Below, in pieces: positions 11,641-23,461 of a stretch of DNA of 64,000 bases (the stretch's first letter is position 1; each line of letters starts with the position of its first letter). Made by a program: the position numbers and the translations under genes. The notes beneath the pieces were generated by a model. That model had not been told where the DNA came from. It searched no databases and saw nothing but the letters and a program-made list of their open reading frames with translations. The DNA is from Telmatactis stephensoni (lineage: Eukaryota > Cnidaria > Anthozoa > Actiniaria > Isophelliidae): positions 186,001-250,000 of the forward strand of contig JALIZF010001582.1 in the NCBI GenBank assembly GCA_029948255.1, written 5' to 3'.

Positions 11641-12196
11641 GTGTTGTCTTTACACCTATATGATAATTGTGGTACTAAGTCTATACTTGCTTACACTTAT
11701 AAAATACAGTATGTTGCTAGTCTGAACCAGGATTTAGACTGCAATCCAACCTTACATGCAACAATGCAGGGTGCTCACACGTTGTCATGTAATTTATAAT
11801 AGCAACAGTGAGCATGTTGTCGTATCGTTGTCAGGTTTTAATAGAAACTAAAACCACTTATTAAAAAAAGGTGATTATGATCTTAAGAACTTAAAAAAAA
11901 AAAACATTTGAAATCATGAAAGGAACAGGGAGATATTGTTCTTGGAAGGAATTTGTTTAGTTCCAAAATACAAAAATTTCGTACTTCATAATTAAGTTTA
12001 AGTTATAACCAAACAATTCACTAAAATATTAAGTTTAACTCATTTTAGAAAACACATTTCATCCATAACTAATTCTATTGTCTACCGATAAATTAAGTTT
12101 ACGACTATTTACAAATCAAACATTTTAAAGTATTCATTAACCATAAAAATGTCCCCCATAAAAATGTAAAGCACATAAGTTGTAAGAAAGTCTTAC
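11640..12196. other. AT-rich intronic or intergenic stretch
   Basis: Lies just downstream (on the minus strand) of the splice donor of the Ser/Tyr-rich exon, so it is probably intron. No exon, RNA gene or element is recognised. Confidence 0.5.
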
Positions 12197-13048
12197 CGTT
12201 GAAGGAGAAGAAGAGCTAGTCGATCCTTTAGAACTTCGTCTGAGCGACTGTGCATCAGCTGTGATCACTTCTTTACGATTCTCGCTTCCGTAATCCAACA
12301 ACGCTTTTCCTTTTCTAGATAAACTTGAGCTGTTAGAACTATAAGAATTACTCGTTGGAAAATGACTCGAATGTCGCTTTGCTTCGCTGTCAGATCCGTA
12401 ACGCGACACATAAATGTTTGCGTTTTCGTCTAATTGGGTGATATTTTCCAATGTTTTAGTTCTTGAAGTTATCCCTGTAGAAAAATCACTCTTAGTGTTA
12501 TAGCTAGGTACGTTTCTGCTTGAAAATGACGTACTATATTTCGCCGTTTCGTCCTTTAATGAAAGGTCCTTCATCGTTGAGTTCAAATTCGAATATGACT
12601 TTGAGCGCCGACCGGCCAACGAAGGTGAAGGATACGAACTATAACATTTCATACTAGAAGAACTACCATAACCTGAGTCATTAGACGTTTTTCTTTCCAC
12701 TGATGAAACTTTCTGTTGTGAAGTTGCATAACCAGAAGAATTATATCCAGAATTATATCCAGCCTTGTGGTACGAAGAAACATAACGAATATCTTCGCGA
12801 GTTTTGTCCAGGTGAAATCTATCAGGCAACGGTCCAGGGCCGCTGGGAAGCTGTCTTCTCAGAGTAGAGCCGTAAGATGACCCATAGGTTGTTGATTTGA
12901 TGGCTCTTTGAGGTACAGAACTGCTTGAGCTAGTAGATCCCATCGCGTAACTTCTCGTTGTTGTCCTGGCGTTTGAAGGTCCAGTCGTTCTGTGCTCATA
13001 GGGAGGCGGGTTGGATCTTGTTGGAGCGCCATGCATACTCAGACTCAT
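12197..13048 (-). CDS. First coding exon of a Ser/Tyr/Gly-rich protein
   Basis: A 284-codon exon starts at an ATG at 13048 and ends at a consensus donor (ACG|GTAAGA; intron begins at 12196 going left). The product is dominated by Ser, Tyr, Gly, Thr and basic residues, with repeated SSSS, GYNSGYNSSGYATS and RRSSKGS patterns. There are no membrane segments, no signal peptide and no cysteine-rich folds, so it is most likely an intrinsically disordered, heavily phosphorylatable N-terminal region. Downstream exons were not found in the 12 kb to the left, so the identity stays open. A short upstream ATG frame starting MAAVKDIVYK (about 13172) lies in the presumed 5' leader. Confidence 0.65.
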
Positions 13049-13184
13049 TGGAGTACCATTGGACTATGTATTAATTGCATTATACAAAATTATCGCTCAA
13101 TGTTTGTCGTAGTAAACGTTGACAAGACGCTAACACTTGTTCTCTTGTACACGATGTCCTTTACCGCCGCCATAACAGATCCAG

Positions 13185-13192
13185 TCACGTGA
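13185..13192. promoter_or_regulatory. Palindromic E-box TCACGTGA
   Basis: A CACGTG core, the binding site of Myc/USF-type bHLH-zip factors, lies about 140 bases upstream of the ATG of the Ser/Tyr-rich exon. Its position fits a proximal promoter. Functional use is inferred. Confidence 0.4.
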
Positions 13193-13274
13193 CAGAATTG
13201 TTGATGTCATGGAAACGAGACAACATCACTCCATCTAGCAGAGGAAGACTGGATACTAGGCTAGTTTTCTCATT

Positions 13275-13446
13275 ATTTCGATTTGTTTTTCTTTCTTTCT
13301 CTGTCTCTTTCTTTAGTTCTTTCTTTCTTTCTCTCTTTCATGTTTTCTTTCTTTTTCCTTTCTTTCTGTTTATCTCTCTCTCTCTTCTTCTTATTTCTTT
13401 CTTTCTGTTTGTCTGTCTCTTTTCTTTTTCCTTTCTTCCTTGTTCA
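13275..13446. repeat. Pyrimidine (CTTT/CTCT)n tract
   Basis: About 170 bases almost wholly C and T on the + strand. Apparent open frames here are artefacts of the low complexity. Confidence 0.9.
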
Positions 13447-14825
13447 TTCACCATATTTAAATTTGAAAATTAAAAAAGGAATAGGCTCCAGTCCCTCCGA
13501 AGTTCAGAGTTTCCATCGCGCCGCGACGATGAAGTATTCTGCATGCACAACCGTCGACTCTCTGGCGCTAGATTATTTTGTCCTCCAAATCCCTCGGTAG
13601 GATCCGACTGTTTTCTCTCCATTTGAAAGTAAAAGGGGACGAAATAATCCATGCACCCCTCACATAAATCCATGCGGCGATGTAGCGATTTGTCTGATGA
13701 AAATAACTTTTTATTGACGATGTACTGTAATTAAAAACATTTGTTTTCAATTATTTAGTAATACATAATCTGATGATCACCGATTTTATGATAAGTCTGG
13801 GTTTTCTTTTTCTTCTTCCTGTACAAGCCCACCTTCTTGGGTGAAGATTCTAGTGAGCTGTGTGCAATTGTGGAGGTGCTAAACATGCATAAAAGGAATT
13901 GCGCTGCGCGAGTGAGGACTTAAAAACATATATAAAATACAATAAAGGGCTTTTTAGTGGCCCCAAAGAATGAAAACTAACGCTTTATACGCCAGTGAAT
14001 TTGAGTTTTACCAGTAAAGTGTGTATTATTATAAAGTTTCTGTGGCTTTCGATTAGATGACTGGCCAGAGTCTGTTCCTGCATGAAGGCTTCTAAACTGG
14101 CTGCGCCTATTGCACCACTGCGCGTCTTGTAGTTTATTTCTTTCACGTGTTGTTGCTGAAAAGAACGAACACTAATATAATGGTAGTTGGTTCGTGAGAA
14201 TAGCACTTTACAGTCTGTGAGTTAATGTGACGTGAAGGTTTTTCATGGGGTATTATATATATATCTTTATGAGCTGGAGGAATGAGCAAAGCACAAAAAA
14301 TCTTCTCACGTACATCGGTTCCACGCGCAATTTCTTCCAAAACAAATATATTTCAGATGGACTAAAAAGAGGCAGTAAAACATGACCCATACCTTCGTTT
14401 TGGAGCTGCACCTTTGCATGACCCCTGCATGTTCATGTTCTTAGGATGGAGCTAAAACCGGCTATAGAATATAATTCGATAAATATATGTGAAAAGAGTG
14501 AATTGCTACCAGCAAATCCAATAACTATAGACGTCTTAGAACTTTCTCTTGTTATCACAAAGAAAAATTTATTATTTATTCTCCTTTTGATTCCACCACG
14601 CAAACTACGCTATAGCAACAGGGGAGAAACCGCGATCAAGCAACCGGCACTGCTAGAGCAAACGCATCAGTTGCGAGCAAATAAAAATGTTGGCTAGGAG
14701 GTCATTTGGTTGCGAACATGCTTAAAGTATTTGTGCTTCTCTACACCAGTTGAAGAAGAAAAAGGCGAAACAAATTAAAAACAAAAGAAATAGATATAAT
14801 ACATACGCAAAATGAGTGAAGGCTA
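13447..14825. other. Intergenic stretch without recognisable genes
   Basis: Contains only short open frames on both strands with no recognisable domain, and an AT-rich background. No RNA gene or clear transposon end was found. Confidence 0.45.
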
Positions 14826-15202
14826 ATTCTTATTGATATAAAAAAAGCATTTGACACAGTTAACCACTTGATTTTGTTAAAAAAGCTCCATGCATTTGTA
14901 TGGTATTAGGGGAATAGTAAATAGCTGGCTTGATATTCTTACCTCTCAGACAGAAAACAGACTGTTGAAATCAATTCTCATATAAGCACAAAACAATACT
15001 GCCCTTGTGGAGTTGCGCAGGGCTCCATACTTGGACCTCTACTTTTCTTACTTTATATCAACGATATTTCGGAAGCTTCGGATATATTTTGAAGTTCTTT
15101 CTATTTGCTGATGAGACCAATCTACTTTTTGCTAGTAAAGATTTAAAACTTTTAGAATCAATGGTAAATGAGGAGTTAATTAAGTTGTGTGACTGGATCA
15201 CG
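14826..15202 (+). pseudogene. LINE (non-LTR) reverse-transcriptase fragment
   Basis: Broken frames spell reverse-transcriptase landmarks in the right order: DIKKAFDTVNH (about 14835), GVAQGSILGPLLFLLYINDI (about 15015-15068), then FADETNLLFAS (about 15108, the YADD box changed to FADE) and ELIKLCDWI. Frames shift between these blocks, and the endonuclease and C-terminal parts are absent, so it is a dead fragment of a CR1/L2- or Jockey-type element. Confidence 0.8.
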
Positions 15203-16325
15203 GTGAAGCCTTTCTTTTGCTTATAAGGTGGGAGGCCGGTCACCTTTTCATTGATGATTTTGCCGGGGTGAACTGTCACTACACACTGTTTACCTATTTA
15301 TGCTGTACATCATCATACTTTGTTCCTTATATGCGAAGTTAGTTTCATTTTCTTCCCACAATTCTCGCGCGCTTTGCTGTTGCAAAAGTCCATCGGTCAT
15401 CAGGTCATGAACATGTCTACGGTATGCGATATTTTGCGATTTTAATAGAGCCACGTTTCGGTAAGACTCAGTAAATTTTCGGCATATTTAGGTATTCCGC
15501 GAACTGTTTCTGTAGTTTATTTCATACAGCGGTTGTGTACGACTTTACGGTCTTTATAAGATTTTCGCGGGGCGGCTTCCGCTTCCCGCTCGTATGTGGA
15601 AATGCTCGCATACATTTACCAGTTTGTTCCTTACTCGCTTTAGTTTCGGGTTTTGTCACCCAGCTGCCTCTCGCTCTAAACAATTTGGCTTGCTACGGCC
15701 CTGTTTCCCTCGTGTCACTTAAGATCTGTAATATATGCATGCAGCACTGTATTGCAATCTTCGTTTAGTTGATTTGAGTTACCTGGGGGAGGGTTATCAA
15801 TTTTTTTCCTGTTAATCAATGAATGGCCATGTTTTTTTAGGAAAACAAAAAACAAACAAACAAAAAACAAACAAAAAACAAAAAAAAAAAAACCAAGCAG
15901 GGAGAGGGTTATCATAATTTTGTTGTGATTGAGATAATAACTCCAGCCTGACTTTGTTGAACCTATCTGGCGGTTGTCTGAATAATATCCAAGCAACAAT
16001 GTTATCTAGTATATTCTATATAAGAAAGAGACCAAAACTATCATTGACAAGTATAATCTTCATTTCTCGGTGAAAATGAAGTAAAAAAATCTCCGAATTT
16101 TTGGAAATGCAATTTTGCATGCATTTATGAATTTCATGAAGGAGGAAAAAATCAATTTCCAACTTTGGGCGATTTTCATCTCCCTTTTTAGCGGCGAAGG
16201 TGAGTTTGGATGAAAGTGTGTATTCGCCTAGCTTTAATTAACTACGTGTTTTGGAAAATATCTAAACATCTGACTGAGAAATTTGTTACAATAGTTGCGT
16301 ATATGAAAGAAAAGAACCAGAATTA
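15203..16325. other. Non-coding stretch with A-rich tract
   Basis: Holds a (CAAAA)n-type tract at about 15839-15893 and no supported gene. It may include the degraded 3' part of the LINE fragment. Confidence 0.4.
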
Positions 16326-16329
16326 GAAT

Positions 16330-16436
16330 CAATCAACTGATCAATCAATCAATCAATCAATCAGTCCCACAGTAATTGGTTAACCGTTGTGGGTTACCCG
16401 CCCCTAGGGGGCAAAGTCTAATAAATAAATAAATAA

Positions 16437-16506
<70 letters not shown>
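16330..16506. repeat. Microsatellite (AATC)n
   Basis: Two runs of AATC/CAAT units; the second (16436-16506) is nearly perfect. They are separated by a short unique piece and an (AATA)n patch. Confidence 0.95.
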
Positions 16507-17303
16507 GAATCCTATGAAATCTATAAACTCTGTTGTTTATATAATCATGCGTACTAGTTTAAAAACAAAAAGCCAAAGACTGGAACGGCTGATTATCTAC
16601 AAATTAAAACCTGAATACAATCTCATAGGTTATTGAATTCTATAGATAAGTGCGCATAGAAAAAACAGTAGTGCGGCTTGCTAGTGCATAAGACCGTCTA
16701 TGGTATGTGTCTCTGTTTAATTCCAATACCTTTATAGCTGGTAACCTTTCAGAGTGGTTTCTCGCAAAAGTCTGACAGGTCTGACAGCAGAAAGAACGTT
16801 TCACGGTAATTGGTCTAAATATCCTTGACGCTCAAGGAATAGATCATCAAAGTGCGGTCACAATAAATGAAAATTCAAATGGGAGCCCATGCCATGACTC
16901 AGCGGGCGTAGCCTGGTAACTGCATGAACCAGTCCTTGATGGTACTGCTCTAATCACTGTGAATCGCTAGAAGAGGACCCAATACCATCAGGGCAGGTTA
17001 TCAGTATTTGCGAACACTTCTAACGGAAAAAGGCGGGATACTCTTGTATATTCCCCACATAATTTAAGGGCTCTATGTAAGCGTTTATGCAGGTTTACAA
17101 TGACATGAAATATGGCCATGCCATAGAATACGCGATGGGTAATGGCCATGGTAATTTTTTTTACGGGAAACGATTTAAAGAATTCAATGATTTCCATTCC
17201 AATTAAGACGTCAAAGAACTTGTTATTTTCAAATTCCGTCAGCTCAGTACCGGGATTATAACAGCAAAGATATTGTAGCAAATATCTAGATTTGGCAAAT
17301 AAA

Positions 17304-17709
17304 GGTACGGTAATACGAGCAACAAAATCACTCAACTTGTCTCGTAACATTGCTGCGAAGCGAGTTGAAGAGCGATGCTGCCCGTTTTACCACCCCAAAA
17401 CAAACTTGTCTCGCAACAAAATAGTTTGTTGCAGGTTGAGTAATTTTGTTGCAGAAAGTAGAAGGTCGTTCTACTTCTTGCAACAAAATTTTAAAATGTT
17501 GCTCGTATTACCACCTCGGCTCAACTTGTGTTGCAGCAAATGATTTTAGGGGCCAATGAGAATACAGGATTCTCTCAACCTGCAACAATAATTTAGTTGC
17601 GAGACAAGTTTGTCCTCGGGTGGTAAAACGGGCAGCATCGCTCTTCAACTCGCTTCGCAGCAATGTTGCGAGACAAGTTGAGTGATTTTGTTGCTCGTAT
17701 TACCGTACC
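17304..17709. mobile_element. Foldback MITE (GGTACGGTAATACGAG ends), copy 1
   Basis: Long inverted arms: GGTACGGTAATACGAGCAAC on the left, its reverse complement at 17690-17709. Arms extend inward past ACTTGTCTCG and CGAAGCGAGTTGAAGAGCG. A related copy lies at 35826-36222. Confidence 0.85.
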
Positions 17710-20192
17710 TTAACTGGTTTTAATTGGCAGACTTTTTTCGATCGCAAGGTGTTTGTTACCATTAGGGATCCTGCATGCAGTACTAGTTGCAACAGCGCCT
17801 AGTCTATGCAGTGGAAGCGCTCCTCTTGAAGAATTCTGGGTTGGGTGACAATTTTGCGGGGAATGGGTTTGCGTACAACGTGGTCTGCGTAAAATGCCTT
17901 GCCTGCCGGCTCATCGAACTGGGTGTGCTTCCAGAACTACCACTAAGAAGTGGACGTGGTGTAACACCCAGTGGTGACTGAACAGCTAGACATGACTGAT
18001 TTCTTCTTTGGAGGAAATTAAGTTAGAACTCTATGTGTGTGATGAAACAGCAACAAGATGGACGCTAGACCCTTGTGCCGGACGGACATCCAATTTCAAT
18101 TTTAGTAAAAGAGAATGCGGTGTATGGTCAAGTGACAAGCCACTCAAAGTAGGTGGTCAACCGCACTAATTAGACGGGAGACACTGTACACACATATTCA
18201 ATGAAAGACACTTGACTTCCAGCAATATCATTGTTATTTGGGGCTTCACTGATTGGAATTGCCTGTCAAAAGAAACCACCATCAGACAATCTATACTGCA
18301 TGGGTACTAGAACATGACCGTTAGAAAAGCATGGACAGCCAGACTGAGATGCGTCCAAAAAGTGTTATTAGATATAGCAGTGTGACTAATTGTTGTAAAA
18401 AACTACATCGGAGATTTGGATGGTGCGACGCATTCGACTTTCGTATACTACTTGCAAAGCCTCCGTTATTCAAATCAGATCAACATTTTTGTGACCTGAA
18501 GACACGGTCAATTGAAAGGGGAGTGGAGACAATGGCGAAGTCACATGAAGTTCGTGAATACTTCTAGGGATATTGAATACTTACAAATGATACTTAGCTA
18601 TGAGTCTTCAGTGAGAGTATCAGATCATAGAACATTCAGACCTTTAGAAATCAAGTAAAGCAGCGTTTATCTGAATTGCAATATAGCCAGACCAGCTCGT
18701 TTATCGCTGATCGAGGGAACAAATCAAACTGGCACTTACATACTCCTATGATAGGAAGTGAAAGACTAAAGGTGCATGGTGTATGTAAATCCTGATCTAT
18801 GTTGGAGGATTTACTACAGGCTTGCAATTTTATAAGAGTACATGCACATGACTTGAATGGCTTGACACAATACAAACCTTGCAATAGCGCTATCGGTGAG
18901 GAAATCGACTGAATTATTCTTTTTTACTGGCAGTCACATTTGTCGATCGAGGCTATGTGTTATGACGTCAATTCCAACGTCTAAAGACAAAATTAATAAC
19001 ATAACGAATGAAAGTCCTTCACTTGAGCAAGTGGCAGAGGTGAGTGCATGGAGTTTCAAAAAAGGGAAAGCAGGATTGCAAGATGCCATCCCATCGCAAG
19101 AAACATATATCAATGAGCACCTTTAAATTACCAATGTTTGAGCTCATCCTTAAATCTGTGGTGCCTTTCCCAGAATTCAGTAATTGCTAATGTCTTAGTT
19201 GTCTTACACAATATATCTCGAACAGTGAGAAGCCTAGTCATGTCTTAAAAGCCGGAGAAGTGGTCACACAAGATATAGACGGCAGCAAATAGGACATTAT
19301 TGATTATTTCATCCTGGATGGATCAGAAACATCGAAAGTGAGGAGGTAATAAGTTTATAATTTCAACATGGCAAATATTCTGGCCTTTACGTCTGTTCGG
19401 ATATAGACAGGTAAATAACTCGTGAAACCCGCCAGCCTTTGTCCAGTCCTCGTGACTCACTTATGGAGGAGCAATAAAAGAACACCACTATTGCCATTGC
19501 ATGTCGGTAGAGGTAGGCTTGGCGTTGATGCCAGTATCAAAGGCTCTGCGGGCAATACTCAGTCACTTTTGGTCCAAGAGCTGTATCACAAGCACAGACA
19601 TGGCATGAGCAAGTTGATAGTGAAATTAACGTGACAAAAAAAGGTCGGGCGTCTACAATCCTATGAGGGGTTTCTTGCCGAGGGGAAGGGTTTCTTGAGG
19701 GGAAGGGATTTGTGTCAGAAGGGGGGAGAGTCATAGATCATTTACATAGAGACGTGACTTTGAAAAATCAATTACCTTGGTTGTGAGAACTCGAAAGAAT
19801 TGCTTGAACTATCCGGTATTCGATACAGAGTGAAATCACTTCTTACCCGATGCCGTATCAAGATCAGTGACACTGCGTAATAACTTATCTAGGACATGCA
19901 GTCATGAGACACGTTTGACCATTTCAATGCGTGAAACCACAACCTACTGATAATCCAGTGAAAAATTACCGATCCTTTGAATTTTAAAAGGAATAAAATC
20001 TCGATTTAGTTAATGTAGTACAATCCACTAATCAGCCACCAAAATGGAACCTTCAGTTCACTTCCGAGATGGGCAAGTCAAAACGTATCAAATTTTACAA
20101 CACAGACTGTCATACTGTCTTCCCCCGGGAAGTAGTGGCTAGGTATAGCAAGCATGACATCTGACGGATAAACGTCAAGAGAAACAGCTTGA
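17710..20192. other. Gene-poor stretch
   Basis: Read on both strands. Only scattered frames under 90 codons without domain motifs, and no clear inverted-repeat element or RNA gene. The neighbouring repeats suggest old, eroded transposon sequence. Confidence 0.4.
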
Positions 20193-20500
20193 GTATATAG
20201 CTATTTCAAACAAGGTTGACGGGACGAACGGCGAATGGCGATCGGCGATTGCACGACCAAAAGGAACTGTGGTCACGCTATTAGATCGACCGCTATCCGA
20301 CGCGGAGATATATGAATCGCCTATCGACCACTTTGTTCAATAAGGTCTTACTGTTTACTGCATATGGTACCGGCATTGCTTGGGTATTTGATTACTGAAA
20401 ATGAAGCAACTCTTCCTTTCGGTCGTGCAATCACCAATCGCCGATTGCATGCCATTCGCCATTCGCCCCGTCAACCTTCTTTGAAATCAGAGCTATATAC
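20193..20500. mobile_element. Foldback MITE (AAGGTTGACGGG ends), copy 1
   Basis: Left GTATATAGCT...AAGGTTGACGGG, right CCCCGTCAACCTT...AGCTATATAC. Subterminal CGATCGGCGATTGCACGACC and CGACGCGGAGATAT phrases are shared with the copy at 48800-49082, which lies in the opposite orientation. Confidence 0.85.
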
Positions 20501-20689
20501 AAAAAATTGGAGCCGCATTACCCAGGAGAACTCCCAGGGGGTGGCAGCCTGAGCGTCAGTAATCCGACTAGGGAATTAGTATCCCTTTCAGACTGCCATT
20601 GGTCAAGGAAAATAACCCGGGAAGGGAGAACTCAACTCCTCAAATTGAAGAATGAATTAAATGGAAAAAACCACACGCACGACAAGCAA

Positions 20690-20925
20690 ATAGCTAGGTC
20701 ACATAGACTCGTACCTCTTGTTTTCCACCGGGATCGCACAGACACTTCCAGTATGGGGTCACACAGACACCTCTAGCTTTTACAGCGGCTCATGACAGAC
20801 ACTGACGGCACTAGCTGGGTTCAAACAGACACCCAGTCGTCCACAGGGGTCACACAACACTGCTGGTATTGTGATCACTGAGACGCTTCCAGTCTTCTTC
20901 CACTGGGCTCATACAGCCGAACATA
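20690..20925. repeat. Degenerate minisatellite (GGGTCACACAGACAC units)
   Basis: About six loose copies of a ~35-base unit with the core TCACACAGACACTTCCAGT. Non-coding. Confidence 0.65.
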
Positions 20926-21180
20926 TCGGCGATTAGGATAACAAATCATATTTAATATAAATATATGGGAGCAAATGAATTGAGAACAACCTATACAACA
21001 ATAGAAAGTAAATTGGTAGGACTAAACCGTAAGACAAAAAATGTTGCCCACCAGCGGACTTGAGGCAATAAAGACAAAGAGCATCTATTAGCGCTCGATA
21101 TAAAACACCCAAAAACAATGGACTTCCAAGACTAAAATGAATGAAACCCAAAATGTAAATCTCGGGGGAGCAAAGTTAGA

Positions 21181-21358
21181 GGGTGTTTACATGACACTAG
21201 GATCATCCTAGCAGGCGAATCATCCTACCTGCTATACATTTACCGCATTCTGTTAGGGTGATCCTAGTATACCCGAAGTGAAGACGCAAATTTCCATGTA
21301 AACAGAATGCATTGAATATATAGCAGGTAGGATGTTTTCTAGTGCCATGTAAACACCC
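21181..21358. mobile_element. Foldback MITE (GGGTGTTTACATG ends)
   Basis: Left GGGTGTTTACATGACACTAG, right AGTGCCATGTAAACACCC. Inner arms with CATCCTACCTGCTAT pair with ATAGCAGGTAGGATG. 178 bp, non-coding. Confidence 0.85.
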
Positions 21359-23253
21359 CATTAGAGGCTAATCAGTTTGCAATTAAGTAGAAAACGAACA
21401 AAACAAAACGAAGCTTCTGGAGCTTCTCAATTTTACCTTGGGACTACCAGAAGCCGAAGCGTATACTAAGAATTAAATCTGCAGTGGGAGATGTTTGGTG
21501 TTACTAAAATTACTAAAATACCAATGCAAAGCTGAAAGCAGCCATGGACGTTGCATATTGCTAGCTATGAAACTGAATAATCCGAAATATAAAGTGCCAT
21601 AAAAACAGTGATTTATATAGAAATAAACATCGGGACAGAAATTATTAAGTAGTAAAACGACAATAACGGTTACTTCGAGCTTACCACGAGGTCTCTGTTC
21701 CTGTTCTGTCAAGAGCGAAAATTAGCAACCAAGCAAGCGAACATTGGAGTGAAAAGAAGCACTAAAATGGTTGAAACTTCAAACATGTTCAGAAGCTGCT
21801 ACTTGAAGAAGAATTAACTAAAGCGGCCAGCAGTGGAACGCTATACCTTGGCTGTTGTCTTTTATCGCTAGAGCTGAGATTCGGAGCTAGCTTGTACGGT
21901 GAAATTGCATGAGCAGAGTTCTTGACTCAACGTGATTTATACGAAACTGCATGCTAGACCTAGGAGTGCATGGTCACTTATTTATACTCGCTTAGTACGA
22001 GCTAGACTCGTACAAATAGTTTTACTACAGGCCTGCCCCGATTAGTTTTCTTTACTATTTTCAGGCCAGTGTAATGTAAATCTGTACTGCGGTAATTTCT
22101 GTTAATAACTATGACCTTGATCTTGACATTCAAAAACACACCACGAGTAAGTAAGCCTCAAACGCGGTGATGAAAGAGTTTACCGCAATCGCGTAATTGA
22201 AAAAAACGTGCAAGTAAGTTCCAGATCTTCCCATATTTTGATATTTTGAGTTCATCTTAAAAGGCAAAAGTTTGGGAACAAAAACCTAACCAGGAAGTTA
22301 CAAGATAGTAGACTGAATAGCTGACTGTCACAAAAAGAATCAGCAAAAACGGTAGTTGAACATGATATGGCTAGAAGTCCCCGAAGATATTAAAGTTTTT
22401 GGATAATAAACAGCAACATTTACATCCACAACGAAAAATAGCTCTAGACTAGATGTTCCTGCCCTGGTTTATCATGGAGCAGTATCTTCCAGAGATGTGA
22501 TGGGCCTGATACAGGAAGTTCCTGCTTCGAGCTACGAAATGAAAAGTAATAGTAAATGAAACATCGAGTGCAATAATTATTGATTACGTAGTAAAGTTGT
22601 GTCAAATCAAGGATTTCATGAAGGAAAAAATCTTTACATAAAATAGCTAGAATAAAGGTCCTTTTTCTGTTTATTATCAAAGTTTTGGAGTGAATTCTCA
22701 TAGTAGTTGAGAGTATTTATCAGTTTTGTGTTATGATCAGTGTACACTGATGTTGTGACAATGTTTTAAGCTCTTCCGTATTGTTGTTTACTATACTTCT
22801 GGTTACAGCTAAATTTAACTCGCTCTTTGAAGTTTATCCTTTCCCATTTATCCATCAGTATATATTTTAAATCCCAATAAAGACAAGTTCAAGTTTTGTT
22901 GGCTAACATTTCAGAATTCAAGAATCAATATTTTTTTGTCATTTATTGGGGACTATAATTTCATATTTTTAACCTTTCTGTAATATTGGTATATACCTCT
23001 AATCTGCCCTTGTATTCACAGAGTCTACTATTTCATACAAATCGAACTCATCACTTTCGTAACTCCGTCTTTCTTATTTTTACACACTGTGCAATTTCTT
23101 TAAGTAAATGTTTTAGTAAACACAGCTTTACTATAAGCGATTTGATAAATTCAGCTCAACGTTTAACTCAACTATGAATCGCTCCTAAAACGCAACTAAA
23201 TCCTATTTTTATCGCTTTCCGGGAATAAAAGGCATTCATTCTTTTACTTTCTG
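21359..23253. other. Upstream region of ankyrin gene 1
   Basis: No gene or clear element recognised. The last few hundred bases before 23254 merge into the presumed promoter. Confidence 0.4.
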
Positions 23254-23281
23254 TGACGTAATGCACTTTTCGGGGAACCCC
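23254..23281. promoter_or_regulatory. CRE/ATF-like site and consensus kB site upstream of ankyrin gene 1
   Basis: TGACGTAA (23254-23261) matches the ATF/CREB family. GGGGAACCCC (23272-23281) fits the NF-kB consensus GGGRNNYYCC exactly and is palindromic. It lies 181 bases before the ATG. An ATTGG (reverse CCAAT) box follows near 23308, a TATA-like GATATAATT near 23394, and two weaker kB-like strings near 23322 and 23433. Promoter function is inferred from position. Confidence 0.5.
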
Positions 23282-23461
23282 CTTGTATCTGCGTATCCTT
23301 TCAGCTGATTGGTTAGTACTCGGGAGTTTCTAAAAATAACCTCTACGTTTGTCGCTTTCCTCATGCAAATTAGTCGTCGCCTGATAGTCGGGGGATATAA
23401 TTTACGGTAACTTTTGGAATTAACAGTTTATAGGGATTTCTTGAGCTTCAGAGTATAAAAT

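Noticed and set aside
13189..13600. Phe/Leu/Ser-rich open frames on the + strand
   Set aside because: They read through the CTTT/CTCT pyrimidine tract.
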